From positions 85,705,403-85,769,402 of the forward strand of contig CM063507.1 in NCBI GenBank assembly GCA_032207245.1: a DNA stretch of 64,000 bases, read 5' to 3'. Source of the DNA: Pardosa pseudoannulata (taxonomy: Eukaryota > Arthropoda > Arachnida > Araneae > Lycosidae). Both the position numbers and the translations under genes were made by a program. Positions 1 to 11,100 of the stretch are shown piece after piece. How positions within the stretch are numbered: position 1 is the stretch's first letter; each line of letters begins with the position of its first letter. The notes under the pieces were generated by a model. That model ran no database searches. It had not been told where the DNA came from and saw only the letters and a program-made list of their open reading frames with translations.

Positions 1-473
1 TGTTTTTCTTCGAACGGATGCGATTTTACGGTTCATAATACATTCATATCTTCCGCAGAAGCTAACGAACAATGATTTTGTATTTGCAATAATAAGAACT
101 TAAAAAAATAATTCTGTATTTACCGAAACATTAATTAGGCAACCAAGCATGAATCGGTAAAAAGAATGCGAATTGAATTAGGAATAAGTACGAATATGTT
201 TCTATGCAATAGCTTTTATAATACATTTTTCTAGACAGTAAATTTCTTTCATAAAAACTTTTCTAGCAGTTTAGACTAATTAAACATTCTATAATTTTTA
301 AGACTACTTGAATATAAATTTAGGAAACTTAAAATTTTCATATAATATTTTTTTTAAAAATTAAAATAAATTTTGTGCTTTGTTATTTCAGTTTACCAAA
401 TTCAAAAGATATTTTTCTAAAAAAAATAATAGTTGTTGTAATGTACTTATTACGCTAACACCAGTGTTAATTC
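1..473. other. AT-rich non-coding stretch
   Basis: Very AT-rich sequence with only short chance reading frames. I see no recognisable domain, RNA gene or clear repeat. It ends at the TTAA that borders the small inverted-repeat element. Confidence 0.6.
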
Positions 474-716
474 TTAACCCTTTCGTGGGCCATTTATATC
501 TCCCTCCACGTTTCCAAACTTTCAAAACCGAGCTTCTAATTTTATTCAATCGATCGAACAACTGATGAGAGCGCAAAACCGAAGCGGGAATCAGTTTTCC
601 CGTCGTTTCAATAACAAGACCAATATATTATAATGGGTTTTTTCGTTTCCCACAGGTGTATTTTGTAAGATCGTGTAGGCAGGAAGTAATCTTCCCACGG
701 CCCACGAAAGGGTTAA
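474..716. mobile_element. piggyBac-like MITE (non-autonomous)
   Basis: A 235-bp element (478-712) is flanked on both sides by TTAA (474-477 and 713-716). Its ends are perfect 14-bp inverted repeats: CCCTTTCGTGGGCC at 478-491 and the complement at 699-712. TTAA target duplication with ends starting CCC is the piggyBac hallmark (family knowledge). The interior is far too short for a transposase, so it would be a miniature element mobilised in trans. The two short frames across it are chance readings. A very old relic or another TTAA-targeting group is the alternative. Confidence 0.82.
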
Positions 717-3026
717 AGGGGAAACACAATAAAAAGATGATACTTTATATTTGAACTAAAACATTTATTATGTACACTAATTATTTACAAACATTATTTC
801 TTGATTAATATATATATCTATATATAACATTTCTTTACTCGACGTTTATCATTACAACAATTCATTAATTTTAGTTTTTATGCGTTATTCCTTAATCAAA
901 AGATTCCGAGACCCAATGTAAGGATACATGAATAAGATCAAGTTTACTTCCAGTAATTACAGGGGTGCAGGCTGTAGTAGGTGCTGGACTTCGGGCGTCA
1001 AGGGCGTCGGTACTGGCGTAGCGCCCGTTATTTTGCTGTACGTCTATGCTGGCATGCGGGTTCGGGACTCATCACCTCGGTTTTAACGCCCCTTTTTTTC
1101 TTTGCCAATCGCTTGATGGTGAAAATTTCAAACATCTGCACCCCTTCGGGCGTGCAAGTGGGCTCATTGAAATAGCCCCTTTTGTGACAGCCGGTTATTT
1201 TTTTAGCCCCTGCCCCCATAACTTACGGTTACATCTCTGTGAGATCTTGACCGTTACGCTTGTGCCATTCCGTGATCTCTAACTCCTCCGCAGGGGTCCT
1301 CACTAAAACTCGAAGTCAACAGCTGCACCTAAATTCTTCCTGGAAATTTCTTCCACCGCTGTGCATGTACGTGCTGACCATCGTGGGAGAGTATCTCGGT
1401 ACAATAGTAATTTCTGGAAATGCAATTTTAGATTACTTAGGCAAAGAAATATTTTACAGAGCATTTTACTTGGGAATCATAATGCGTTCATACTTTCGCC
1501 CAAATGCGAGAACAGAAGACGCCGTTTCTCGCCGCCATGTTTTTTTTCGGTTTGCAACTATCTAAATTTTGATATTTTTATGTAATTTCAATTAATAAAG
1601 AGGCAGGAATAATGTGTTTCTCATAAACTCAAAGTTTTACAAATACGACCCCAATATCTACTTAAGGTCTACGTTCGGAGAACTATTTTCTTTAAACGTA
1701 CAAACTAGTTCATGTTTTTACATTTTTAGATTTATTTTTTATATTATCATAGAGAATGGCACTTAAAAAATTTATTCCTGCAGAAGTTTTTATAAAATTT
1801 CTAATAAATGAAAAAAATTAAGTAAAAAAATCGTGTTTTAACAAAAGGTCTCATTTTTTAATAAATTAAATTATTTCAATATCTTTTGATGCAACACATT
1901 TCTTATACACTGGACTAGTGAATCCCCTAAAATCTTTGCTTCATTGACATTTGGTAAAAAATGTGGGTCCTTCAAAATCATACGCATTGAATTTTTAACG
2001 AATTTTCTTTACCTTTATATCTAACTGTGAGTATAACATCATTAAAATGATCCAAATTTAAAGCTTTTAGGTCATTCACTAGTAAATACTATCAAAAGCA
2101 TTCATAATAATTTTCAACGCAATAATTTAAGAACTCTTTGAGAAATCACATTTTGAGTTTCAACATTTTATTCAAAATACCGTTCGGAGAAAAACGCATT
2201 TGAAGTTTATGAAAATAACTTTAACTATTAAAAAATTAAAATGCATGTTTAAAATTCCCCACACTTTCTTGCTTCAAAACTTTCTAATTGCCAAGTTGAT
2301 AATTATTAAAAATACTAGAAAAATATTTAAACTAATCTTCATGAAAATTTAAAAACTTTGTCCAAAAAATGCTCTTTAAAAGGCTTTCAATTCACAACTT
2401 CCGGTTCCGAAGTCGCTACTTCCGTTTTGTTTTGACAGCTGTCACTTTTCTTTAAAATGCCGTAGACACAAAACAAAAACGGATTTAGAAGCCTAAAAGT
2501 TGAATTTTTACAATAGAGAAATAAAAAAATTATGATTTTTGGCAAAAAATCAACGTAGACGGATATCTTAATATTATGCACCGTGGGAAAAAAAGGTAGA
2601 GGAAAAACTCAAACGGAAAAAGGCCAATCTATTTAAAAAAACAAACAAAAAAACCCATTTACTTCACAGATAAAACAGACATAGAACAGAAAGTAGACAA
2701 ATATAACATATTTAACTTTCCGCACACACTATTGCCAATTGACAGAAAGAAATATAAAATCGATATAGAAATGGAGGCCGTATTTCTGATACAAAGTTAA
2801 AAGAAAATCAAATATTCTATTCAATAATATTGCAGAACAAACTGTAAATAAAATACAATTTAAAACACAATGAAATAGTTTAATTTCTAAAATTTTGCAG
2901 ATAGGAATATAAAGAAATATAAAAATTTAAATAATTTTGAAAAATATACAAAACTAGAGTTTTTTCATTGCTCTTCTCATAGACTGTACCATTTGAGATA
3001 TTTACACTTATACGTATATATGTATA
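717..3026. other. Unassigned AT-rich region with a GC-richer island near 960-1320
   Basis: Mostly AT-rich sequence without a convincing coding region. About 960-1320 is clearly richer in G+C than its surroundings and carries short overlapping frames on both strands (61-101 codons), none with a motif I recognise. A second small GC-richer patch lies at about 2395-2435. These could be scraps of old elements or an isolated exon; the sequence alone does not decide it. Confidence 0.4.
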
Positions 3027-3545
3027 CTGGTGTGCAAAACTTAAGTAAGTGGTGGGTTTTCTGCCATAACTTCTCGAGAAATCAACTGGGAGACCTGAAA
3101 TTTAGAAATAAAGGAAAGTATTATGTACGCAAAATATGACGAAAGCATCGGCGCAGAAAAAGAAATACAATGCTTACGGTATGGAATCGAACAAAAACAA
3201 GCTTTATGGAACGCATAGTATCGCGACTCATGATTGTCTATCCCAGAGGAAGAACAACAAGCAGATGTTCCTAAATATGGCATATGCCCTCCCCTAACTG
3301 CAATGGTTGCTTCGCACCGTTTGGTCCAACATTTCTTGCCGCCGGAGTGCCCATTCCTCATCTGTTTGAGTTGTTGGGTGTTCTCCGGAGGATATAAGCG
3401 TACTGCAATGCGTCTCCCCAAATCATCCCACACATGTTCGATGGGATTTATATACATTGGCCAATTCAATCCAATGATATATTCACTTTCCAGTAGCCCC
3501 TCAAAAGCAAAACCAAACCGATGTCATCCACAAAATTGGGGTTGA
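3027..3545 (-). mobile_element. Tc1/mariner element remnant, 3' part only
   Basis: The end at about 3027 reads CTGGTGTGCAAAACTTAAG next to TA, which resembles a Tc1-type terminal repeat with a TA target. The element runs on the minus strand into the C-terminal part of a transposase and stops near 3545, where the ACATACGCA minisatellite begins. The 5' two thirds and the other terminal repeat are missing. The boundary with the minisatellite is abrupt, so the rest was deleted or replaced. Confidence 0.75.
3260..3545 (-). pseudogene. Tc1-family transposase C-terminal fragment (DDE catalytic end), broken
   Basis: Reading the minus strand gives, in order, a LESEYIIGLNWP segment, NPIEHVWDDLGRR, PPENTQQLKQM, EEWAL and CEATIAVRGGHMPY, the usual C-terminal order of a Tc1-like DDE transposase. 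The glutamate in NPIEHVW corresponds to the third catalytic acid. The usual SPDL before NPIE is missing, and two opposite frameshifts lie between QLKQM and CEATIAV. The N-terminal DNA-binding domain and first two catalytic acids are gone, so it cannot be functional. Assignment to Tc1 is firm; the sublineage is not determined. Confidence 0.85.
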
Positions 3546-3569
3546 GGACATTCAAAACACACGGAAATT

Positions 3570-4262
3570 ATGCATACGTAACATACGCAATATACACAAC
3601 GTGCGCATACGTAACATACTCATAAGTAACATACGTATAAAACTCATCATACGCAACACACACAACATACAGAAAATACGCAACATACACAACATACGCA
3701 AACGTTACGCAACATACGTATACGTAAACTACGTAACATGCGAAACGCACGGAACATACGCTACATACACAACATACGAAACATACGCAAAATACACAAC
3801 ACACACAACATACGCATGCATACTATACGCAAAATACGCGACATACAGAATATACGCATCACACGAAGCATAAGCTTACGTAATATATACTCAGCATAAT
3901 TATCATGAACAACAAACGTAACATACGCAAAATACTCATAAATAACATACGTAAAATACACAACATACTTAACAATATACAATACGCAACATAAGCATGC
4001 GTAACATACGTATTTGTAACATACGCAAACAACGTATACGTAACATATGCAACATAATTAACATAAAATATACGTAACATACACAACAAACAAAACATAC
4101 GCAATATATAAATTACGTTAAATACGCGAATACGCAACATACACAATACACGCATTATACGCAATATACGCACAAGTAAAATACGCCACATAAGCAACAA
4201 ACGCAACTTACTCATACATAACGTACTCAACATAATAAACATACACAATATACGTAACATTC
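3570..4262. repeat. ACATACGCA-type minisatellite
   Basis: About 690 bp consist of degenerate short units around AACATACGCA (about 9-11 bp), with variants such as ACATACGTA and ACACAACATA. Because the units rarely create stops, both strands show long but meaningless frames rich in YVTY or IRNI. It lies between the Tc1 remnant and the 185-bp satellite. Confidence 0.85.
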
Positions 4263-4263
4263 A

Positions 4264-4467
4264 CAAGCGTGCCTTCTGTGTTAATATAATTTTTACGGTA
4301 TTTTTTCCGATACTTCTACACGAGGACACCCATAACTCACATCTAACTCAACTAAATTAATTAATGTTATATATGGGCGATTCAAGAGGAACACGTCTAT
4401 ACCATATATGTTTGACTTTAAAATAATTTACTCAACTTGAAAGAGTGCCTTCTGTGTTAATATAACA
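4264..4467. repeat. 185-bp satellite, left part of the array
   Basis: The GTGCCTTCTGTG landmark occurs at 4269 and again at 4447 (spacing 178), followed by the same TTAATATAATTTTTACGG and TATATATGGGCG blocks seen in the larger array at 7120-8346. The second copy is interrupted after 4467 by a transposon and continues at 7120, so the two blocks are one array split by an insertion. Confidence 0.88.
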
Positions 4468-4502
4468 CAGGCCTACGATGAAAAAAATACAAGGGATGTG
4501 AC
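4468..4502 (+). repeat. Left terminal inverted repeat of the DNA transposon
   Basis: Starts CACAGGCCTACGA and continues TGAAAAAAATACAAGGGATG. Read inward from the other end, the right terminus has CACAGGCCTGCGA, then a 12-nt insertion, then TGAAAAATACAAGAGAAGTG. About 30 positions therefore pair as inverted repeats with one larger indel. Confidence 0.9.
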
Positions 4503-4909
4503 AACTGAACTTAACGTATTTTTTAGTACTGATTTTGAAAAGAATCATTAAAAATGTCTATCACGTCACATTTTTTTGAAAAATTCAATTTTATGTGGTT
4601 TTTTATGAATATTTCTCACGTATTTTGCTTTGATATTTTCCTTCATGTTTTGACATTTTACCGTGGTGAAACCCTTAAAATACCCTTCTGTGGTAAACTA
4701 CAAAAGCGCAGTTAGTATTTTAGGTCTTCTAAAGCTTCAATGTTGATCCAGATCACTGACTAGACAGATTCCTGGAAGTGCGTGAGCCTGGGAACGCGCA
4801 ATGTCCCTCTTCATCATCCCTCCCTCCCGTCACAATCGCTGTCAACCTATAGCGAAGCTCGAACCCTTATTAGTGACCTCATGTGAACACCAGTACTTAC
4901 TCTGCTAAA

Positions 4910-6668
4910 ATGGCTTCAAGTTCGAGAAGCTGTGAAAATATTCCTTATGACATTTGCAACATTTGCAGCGAATATAGTGTCATTAAAAATCACAAGAGGA
5001 ACATCACAGGGTACGTAAAACGGCTTTATTTTGCATATTTTGGCATGAAACTTAAAGACCTATATAAATCTTGGGCTCCTCATAAAGTTTGTGTGCAGTG
5101 TGTTAATGATTTAAGCTCATGGTTCAAAGGAAAGAAGACTGCCTTACGATTTGGAATTCCAATGGAGGGAGCCAAAAAAAAAACAACTTTGATGACTGTT
5201 ACTTTTATTCTTGCATACCCGTGGATATAATAGAAAAAATTTCAATCTAATATCGTACCCTACAAACATTCCTTCGGTCATACCCCCCGTTCCTCATGGA
5301 CCTGATGTGCTAGTGCCTTTGCCTCCGACAGAATTACCAGTTTTTTCTTCCGAATCTTCTGACTCTGAACATCCCGAAGTTAAAGAATCCGATACAGAAT
5401 ATAACCCCTTTGAAGACGACTCCCCTAGGCTTTCCTCTCAGGTTGAACTTAATGATTTGACTAGAGATCTGGGCCTTTCTAAAGAGGTAGCTCAATTATT
5501 AGGCTTCAGATTGAAAGAATTGGCCAAAGGAACCACTTTTTATTGGTACAGGAAACGTGAAAAGGAATTTATTCAGTATTTTGACGAAGACAAGAACCTT
5601 GTTTATTGCTCAGATGTTCCTGGATTGATGAGAAAATTTAAGATTCCCTACAATAAAGATGAATGGAAGCTTTTTATAGATTTGTCAAAAAGGAGACTTA
5701 AAGCCATTCTACTTCATCAAGAAAACCAATGGGTGTCTGTACCAGTTGGATACTCGGTTCGTTTAAAAGAACGGTATGAAAACCTAGCTCTCGTTCTCAA
5801 CAAAATAAAATATGACAACCACGGCTGGATAATTTGCGGTGATTTAAAAATCATCACATGCTTCTCGGTCAACAACACGGGTATACAAAATTTCAGTGTT
5901 TTATTTGTGAGTGGAACAGCCGTGACAAAACACAACATTGGGTCAGAAAAGATTGGCTCAAAAGGCAGAATCTTGTGTCAGGCACCAAAAATGTAATTCG
6001 AGAGAGCTTGGTTGATCCAAAAAAATATTATTACCCCCCGCACATAAAATTAGGTGTTATGAAACAGTTTGTTAAGGCTCTTCCAAAAGATGGTGATTGC
6101 TTTAAATATATGTGCAAAAAGTTTCCTGGATTATCGGAAGCCAAATTGAAAGAGGGAGTCATCGTAGAACCAGACATTCGGAAACTTATTAGGGATAACA
6201 AATTTGAGACAACTATGACATTAAAGGAAAGAGAAGCTTGGGTTGCCTTCAAAGATGTTGTGGGAAAATTTCTGGGCAATCACAAAGATCCCAAATTTAA
6301 AACAATTGTTGGCAACATGCTAAACAAATTTCAAGTGTTGGGTTGCTCCATGAGTGTAAAATTGCATTTCCTCCAATCGCATTTGGACTTTTTCCCCGAA
6401 AATTTAGGATCCGTCAGCGAAGAACAGGGAGAAAGATTCCACCAAGACATCAAAGGATATGGAGAGAAAATATCAAGGTAGGTGGAATAAGAATATGCTT
6501 GCCGACTATTGTTGGATGTTAGCAAGAGATGAAGATAAGATTGAACATAAAAGAAGAACGTCAAAAAGAAATTTTAAAGGAAGAAAAATGTACATAACTA
6601 AATTTAAATGTCTTTGTTTCGTATTGAGTTTCAAATATATTTCAAACTTACATTTATTTCATGTATAA
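4910..6668 (+). pseudogene. Transposon-encoded zinc-finger protein, candidate CMC-like DDE transposase, three frameshifts
   Basis: Start chosen at ATG 4910 (context AAAATGG). The N-terminus (about residues 10-90) has CNIC, HKVCVQC, W-x2-KGKK and FGIPM, probably a zinc-binding DNA-recognition domain. An acidic, proline-rich linker follows. The core contains FIDLSKRRLKAILL (near 5675), ICGDLK (near 5835), YTKFQCFICEW (near 5880) and SEEQGERFHQDIK (near 6415). I infer D, D and E catalytic acids from these, with a CxxC after the second D as in CMC transposases; this is not proven. Frame changes occur at an A10 run (about 5173-5182), near 5850 and near 6455. The protein would otherwise be about 585 residues. 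AATAAA lies at 6674-6679. From memory, similar proteins are multicopy and unnamed in many invertebrates. Confidence 0.7.
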
Positions 6669-7074
6669 ACCTTAATAAAACGTAAAAACAGGTCGATGGG
6701 GTTTTTCTAGGAATGTTTTTCTTATAAAATTAATGTAAAAAATTTAATAACGAGGGAACTTTTTGTCTCCCCCTGGTGCGGCTTGTGCATTCTGGTTGCG
6801 ATGTTTTTCATTCTTTATATACAAAATGTATACAATTTAAATTTTCATTGTTTAAAAATTAATATGCCTCATCATAAACAGATTAAATAAACTCACATGA
6901 ATAGATAAAACCCACTGTTGCCGGTCAGTACAAGCAAACAGTTCAAGAGCATTTTTTCCATATAGGACATTACCAGTAATATGTATATCAATTTTACAAA
7001 AAATCCTGACGTGATGGAAAAAAATGGAGGTCATTTTCGAAATCAGAATACCAAATAACTTAAAAATAACGAAA

Positions 7075-7119
7075 CACTTCTCTTGTATTTTTCAAAAATT
7101 TCAATTTCGCAGGCCTGTG
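7075..7119 (-). repeat. Right terminal inverted repeat of the DNA transposon
   Basis: Complement of the left terminus: on the minus strand it begins CACAGGCCTGCGA and, after a 12-nt insertion relative to the left end, reads TGAAAAATACAAGAGAAGTG. It is followed by TAA (7120-7122), the target duplication. Confidence 0.9.
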
Positions 7120-8346
7120 TAATTTTTACGGTATTTTTTCAGTGACTTCTACACGAGGACACCCATAACTCACATCTAACTCAAATAAATTAATTAAAAT
7201 TATATATATGGGCGTGTAGGTCTATTCAAGTGGAACACGTCTATACCACATTTGTTTGACTTTAAAATAATTTACTCAACTTCAAAGCGTGCCTTCTGTG
7301 TTAATATAATTTTTACGGTATTTTTTCCGTTACATTGATATGGCGACACCCATAACACACCTCTAACTCAACTAAATTAATTAAAACTATATATGGGCGT
7401 GTAGGACTATTCAAGTGGAACACGTCTATATTACATTTAATTGACTATAAAATAATTTACTCAACTTCAAAGCACGCCTTCTGTGTTAATATAATTTTTA
7501 CGGTATTTTTTCCGTTACATTGATATGGCGACACCCATAACACACCTCTAACTCAACTAAATTAATTAAAACTATATATGGGCGTGTAGGACTATTCAAG
7601 TGGAACACGTCTATACCACATTTGTTTGACTTTAAAATAATTTACTCAACTTCAAAGCGTGCCTTCTGTGTTAATATAATTTTTACGGTATTTTTTCCGA
7701 TACGTTGACTTGGCGACACCGATAACACACCTCTAACTTAATTAAATTAATTAAAACTATATACGGACGTGTAGGTCTATTCAAGTGGAACACGTCTATA
7801 TCACATTTAATTGATTTTAAAATAATTTACTCAACTTCAAAGCGTGCCTTCTGTGTTAATATAATTTTTACGGTATTTTTTCCGATACGTTGACATGTCG
7901 ACACCGATAACACACCTCTAACTTAATTAAATTAATTAAAACTATATATGGACGTGTAGGTCTATTCAAGTGGAACACGTCTATATCACATTTAATTGAT
8001 TTTAAAATAATTTACTCAACTTCAAAGCGTGCCTTCTGTGTTAATATAATTTTTACGGTATTTTTTCCGATATATTGAAATGGCGACACTGATAACACAC
8101 CTCTAACTCAACTAAAACAATTAAATCTATATATGGGCGTATAGGTCTATTCATATGGAATACGTCTATACCACATTTGTTCGACTTTAAAATAATTTAC
8201 TCAATTTCAAAGAGTGCCTTCTGTGTTAATATAATTTTTACTGTATTTTTTCCGATACATTGACATGGCGACACCGATAACACAGCTGTAACTACACTAA
8301 ATTAATTAAACCTATATATGGGCGTGTACCTATATATGGGCGTGTA
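7120..8346. repeat. 185-bp satellite, main array
   Basis: GTGCCTTCTGTG (or a two-base variant) recurs at 7289, 7474, 7659, 7844, 8029 and 8214, giving an exact 185-bp period with few point changes. With the left block this makes about 7.7 copies. Each monomer has CACGTCTATA, a run of TTAAAATAATTTACTCAA and TATATATGGGCG. The last monomer is cut near 8346, with the CCTATATATGGGCGTGTA block duplicated, where the 28-bp satellite begins. Confidence 0.95.
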
Positions 8347-8823
8347 TCGTGTATCGCGATAACGACATTGCGATATCGCGATACCAATATTTCAATATCG
8401 ATACTGATATTGCAATACCAATATTGCGATATTGATATCGCGATAACGATATTGCGATATCGCGATACCAATATTTCAATATCGATACTAATTGCAGTAA
8501 CAATATTTCGATATTGATATCGCGATACCAATATTTACTGATATTGCGATACCATTATTGCGATATTGATATCGCGATAACAATATTAACTGATATTGCG
8601 ATACCAATATTCGATATTGATATCGCGATAACAATATTTCAATAACGATAATGATATTGCAATACAAATATCGCAATATTGATATCGCGATACCAATATT
8701 GAAATATCGATATCGCGATACCAATATTGCGATACTGATATTGTGATACCAATATTGCGATGTCGATATCACGATACCAATATTGCAATATTGATATCGC
8801 GATAACAATATTTCAATATCGAT
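8347..8823. repeat. 28-bp GATATC-rich satellite, block 1
   Basis: Tandem 28-bp units of the type GATACCAATATTGC followed by GATATCGATATCGC, with variants. The second half of the unit is nearly self-complementary. Since 28 is not divisible by 3 and the units rarely make stops, all frames give long YRDIDIAILVSRYQY-type readings that are artefacts. Confidence 0.93.
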
Positions 8824-9480
8824 CACGAGTGTTTAAAATTTTAGAATAATAATCTCGTAATAATTTTAAATAACTCTCAATGAGTTACAGATTTTAGATG
8901 AGTCTTTAGCTGTAATGAGATCATTACCCAGAGTTTTAATAGATTTATAAACATTTTTCCATAAAAAAATAACTTTTAATAATCATGAGTGTTTAAGATT
9001 TTAAAATAATAATCTCGTAAAAATTCTAAATAACTGTCAATGACTTCAGATGACTTTTAGATGAGTCTTTAGCTTTAATGAGATAATTACCGAAAGGTTT
9101 ATACAAATTTATAAAACTTTTTCTACAAAAAAAATTTTAATGGTCACTAGTGTATCAGATTTTAGAACAATAATCTCTCAATAATTTTATTTAACTGTCA
9201 ATGAGTTAAACAAGATTTTAGATGAGTCTTTAGCTTTAATGAGATAATTACGGAGAGTTTTACACAGATTAATAAACCTTTTTGACAAAAATAACTTTTA
9301 ATGACTTTGAGTGTTTAAGATAATCTCGTAATGATAATGATAATCTCGTAATAAATTTATATTTATTTTACAGATCTATAAACCTTTTTCCACGAAAATA
9401 AATATTAATAATTATGAGTGTACCAGATTTTATAATAATAATCTCGTAATAATTTTAAATTAGTCAAACAAGTTAAAATC
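8824..9480. repeat. ~160-bp AT-rich satellite, block 1
   Basis: The GAGTG landmark recurs at 8827, 8987, 9148 and 9309 (spacing 160-161) and, after a shortened copy, at 9416. Each monomer has an ATAATCTCGTAATAATTTT block, TTAACTGTCAATGAG, and GATGAGTCTTTAGCTTTAAT. The last two copies are internally deleted. The same block recurs at 53694-54080 and, inverted, at 62421-63083. Confidence 0.88.
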
Positions 9481-9584
9481 AGTCAAACAAGATATCGGGT
9501 CTATCCTGATTCCGAAAAACGATATGAAATTACGAATAAAACGAATGCGAATTGCGAATTACGAATTGCGAACCCAATGTTGCG
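9481..9584. other. Junction segment between AT satellite and 28-bp satellite
   Basis: About 100 bp with GATTCCGAAAAACGATATG and short repeats of GCGAATTACGAATTGCGAA. The same junction appears near 54081-54156 and, inverted, near 62346-62420, so it is part of a larger repeated unit rather than unique DNA. Confidence 0.6.
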
Positions 9585-11000
9585 GAATCAATATTTTGAT
9601 ATTGATATTGCGATACCGATATCGATATATTGATATCGTACATTGATAGCGAGATCAATAGTGATTTCTCATTTATTCTGATTCCGATAATCCTAATTAA
9701 CTGTAATCGGAATATCGATATCGCGATACCATTGATATTAATATTGATGTCACAATACCAATATTGCAAAATCGATATCGCGATACAAACATTGCGATAT
9801 CGATATTGTGATACCAATATTGCGATATCGATATCGCGATACAAACATTGCGATATCAATATCGCGATACCATTATTGCGATATTGATATTGTGATACCA
9901 ATATTGCGATATCGATATCAATGATACCACTGATAAAATATTGATATCTCGATACCAATATTCGATATTGATATCGCGATAACAATATTTCAATATTGAT
10001 ACTGATAGTGCAATACCAATATTACAATAATGATATCGCCATACCAATATTGCGATATTGATATCGCGATAACAATATTTACTGATATCGCGATAAAAAT
10101 ATTTACTGATATCGCGATACCGATATTGCGATATCGATATCGCGATACCAATATTCGTTATTGATATAGCGATAACAATATTTCAATATCGATACTGATA
10201 TTGCAATACCAATATCGCAATATTGATATCGCGATACCAATATTGCGATATTGATATCGCGATAACAATATTTACTGATATCGCGATACCGATATTGCGA
10301 TATCGATATCGCGATACCAATATTCGTTATTGATATAGCGATAACAATATTCGCAATATTGATATCGCGATACCAATATTGAGATATTGATATTGCGATA
10401 CCAATATTGAAATATCGATATCGCGATACCAATATTGCGATATCGTTATCGCGATACCAATATCGAAATATTGATGGTGTTGCGATAACAATATTTCGAT
10501 ATTGATATCGCAATATCGAGATACCAATATTGCGTTATCGATATCACGATACCAATATCGCAATATCAATATTGCGATATTGATATTGTGATATAAATAT
10601 TGCGATATCGATATCAAGATACCAATATTGCAATATCGCGATACCAATATTCATATCACGATACCAATATTGCAATATTGATATCGCGATAACGATATTG
10701 CGATATCGCGATACCAATATTTCAATATCGATACTGATATTGCAATACCAATATTGCGATATTGATATCGCGATAACGATATTGCGATATCGCGATACCA
10801 ATATTTCAATATCGATACTGATATCGCGATACCAATATTGCGATATTGATATCGCGATAACAATATTAACTGATATTGCGAAACCAATATTCGATATTCA
10901 TATCGCGATAACAATATTTCAATAACGATAATGATATTGCAATACAAATATCGCAATATTGATATCGCGATACCAATGCTAAAATATCGATATCGCGATA
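9585..11000. repeat. 28-bp GATATC-rich satellite, block 2, ending at the gap
   Basis: Same 28-bp units as block 1. A non-satellite insert of about 75 bp near 9645-9715 (GCGAGATCAATAGTGATTTC and GATTCCGATAATCC) is shared with 54230-54300 and, inverted, 62215-62285, which shows a higher-order organisation. The array runs into the gap, so its true length is unknown. Confidence 0.93.
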
Positions 11001-11100
11001 NNNNNNNNNNNNNNNNNNNNNNNNNNNNNNNNNNNNNNNNNNNNNNNNNNNNNNNNNNNNNNNNNNNNNNNNNNNNNNNNNNNNNNNNNNNNNNNNNNNN
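11001..11100. other. Assembly gap (100 N)
   Basis: Exactly 100 N separate the AT-rich 28-bp satellite from a GC-rich minisatellite. This is a scaffold gap; adjacency and distance across it are not established. Confidence 0.99.

Larger units (their letters stand above)
4468..7119 (+). mobile_element. Complete DNA transposon with TIRs and TAA target duplication; CMC-like by inference
   Basis: The 2652-bp element sits in the second monomer of the 185-bp satellite. The flanks give TAA at 4465-4467 and 7120-7122; removing the element and one TAA restores the uninterrupted satellite sequence, so the boundaries are exact. Both ends begin CACAGGCCT and continue as inverted repeats. It carries one gene (4910-6668), now broken. 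A 3-bp target duplication and CAC ends are known for the CMC group (EnSpm/CACTA), and the gene shows compatible acidic and CxxC motifs. PIF/Harbinger also makes 3-bp TWA duplications but has different proteins and ends. Superfamily placement is inference. Confidence 0.85.

Noticed and set aside
1028..1219. 63-codon minus-strand frame with several cysteines (possible small secreted protein)
   Set aside because: No signal peptide, no matching exon nearby and no family recognised; it overlaps a plus-strand frame in the GC-rich island.
3568..4260. Frames of 73-133 codons made of YVTY, CVLCM or IRNI repeats
   Set aside because: Produced by the ACATACGCA minisatellite.
8347..8823. CRISPR array because of short regular repeats
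   Set aside because: No spacers: the units are contiguous and merge into each other. The context is eukaryotic transposons.
8292..11000. Long overlapping frames rich in YRDIDIAILVSRYQY on both strands
   Set aside because: They follow the 28-bp period in all frames, lack starts with context and repeat every 28 residues; they are satellite artefacts, here and at 49-54.7 and 60.7-64 kb.
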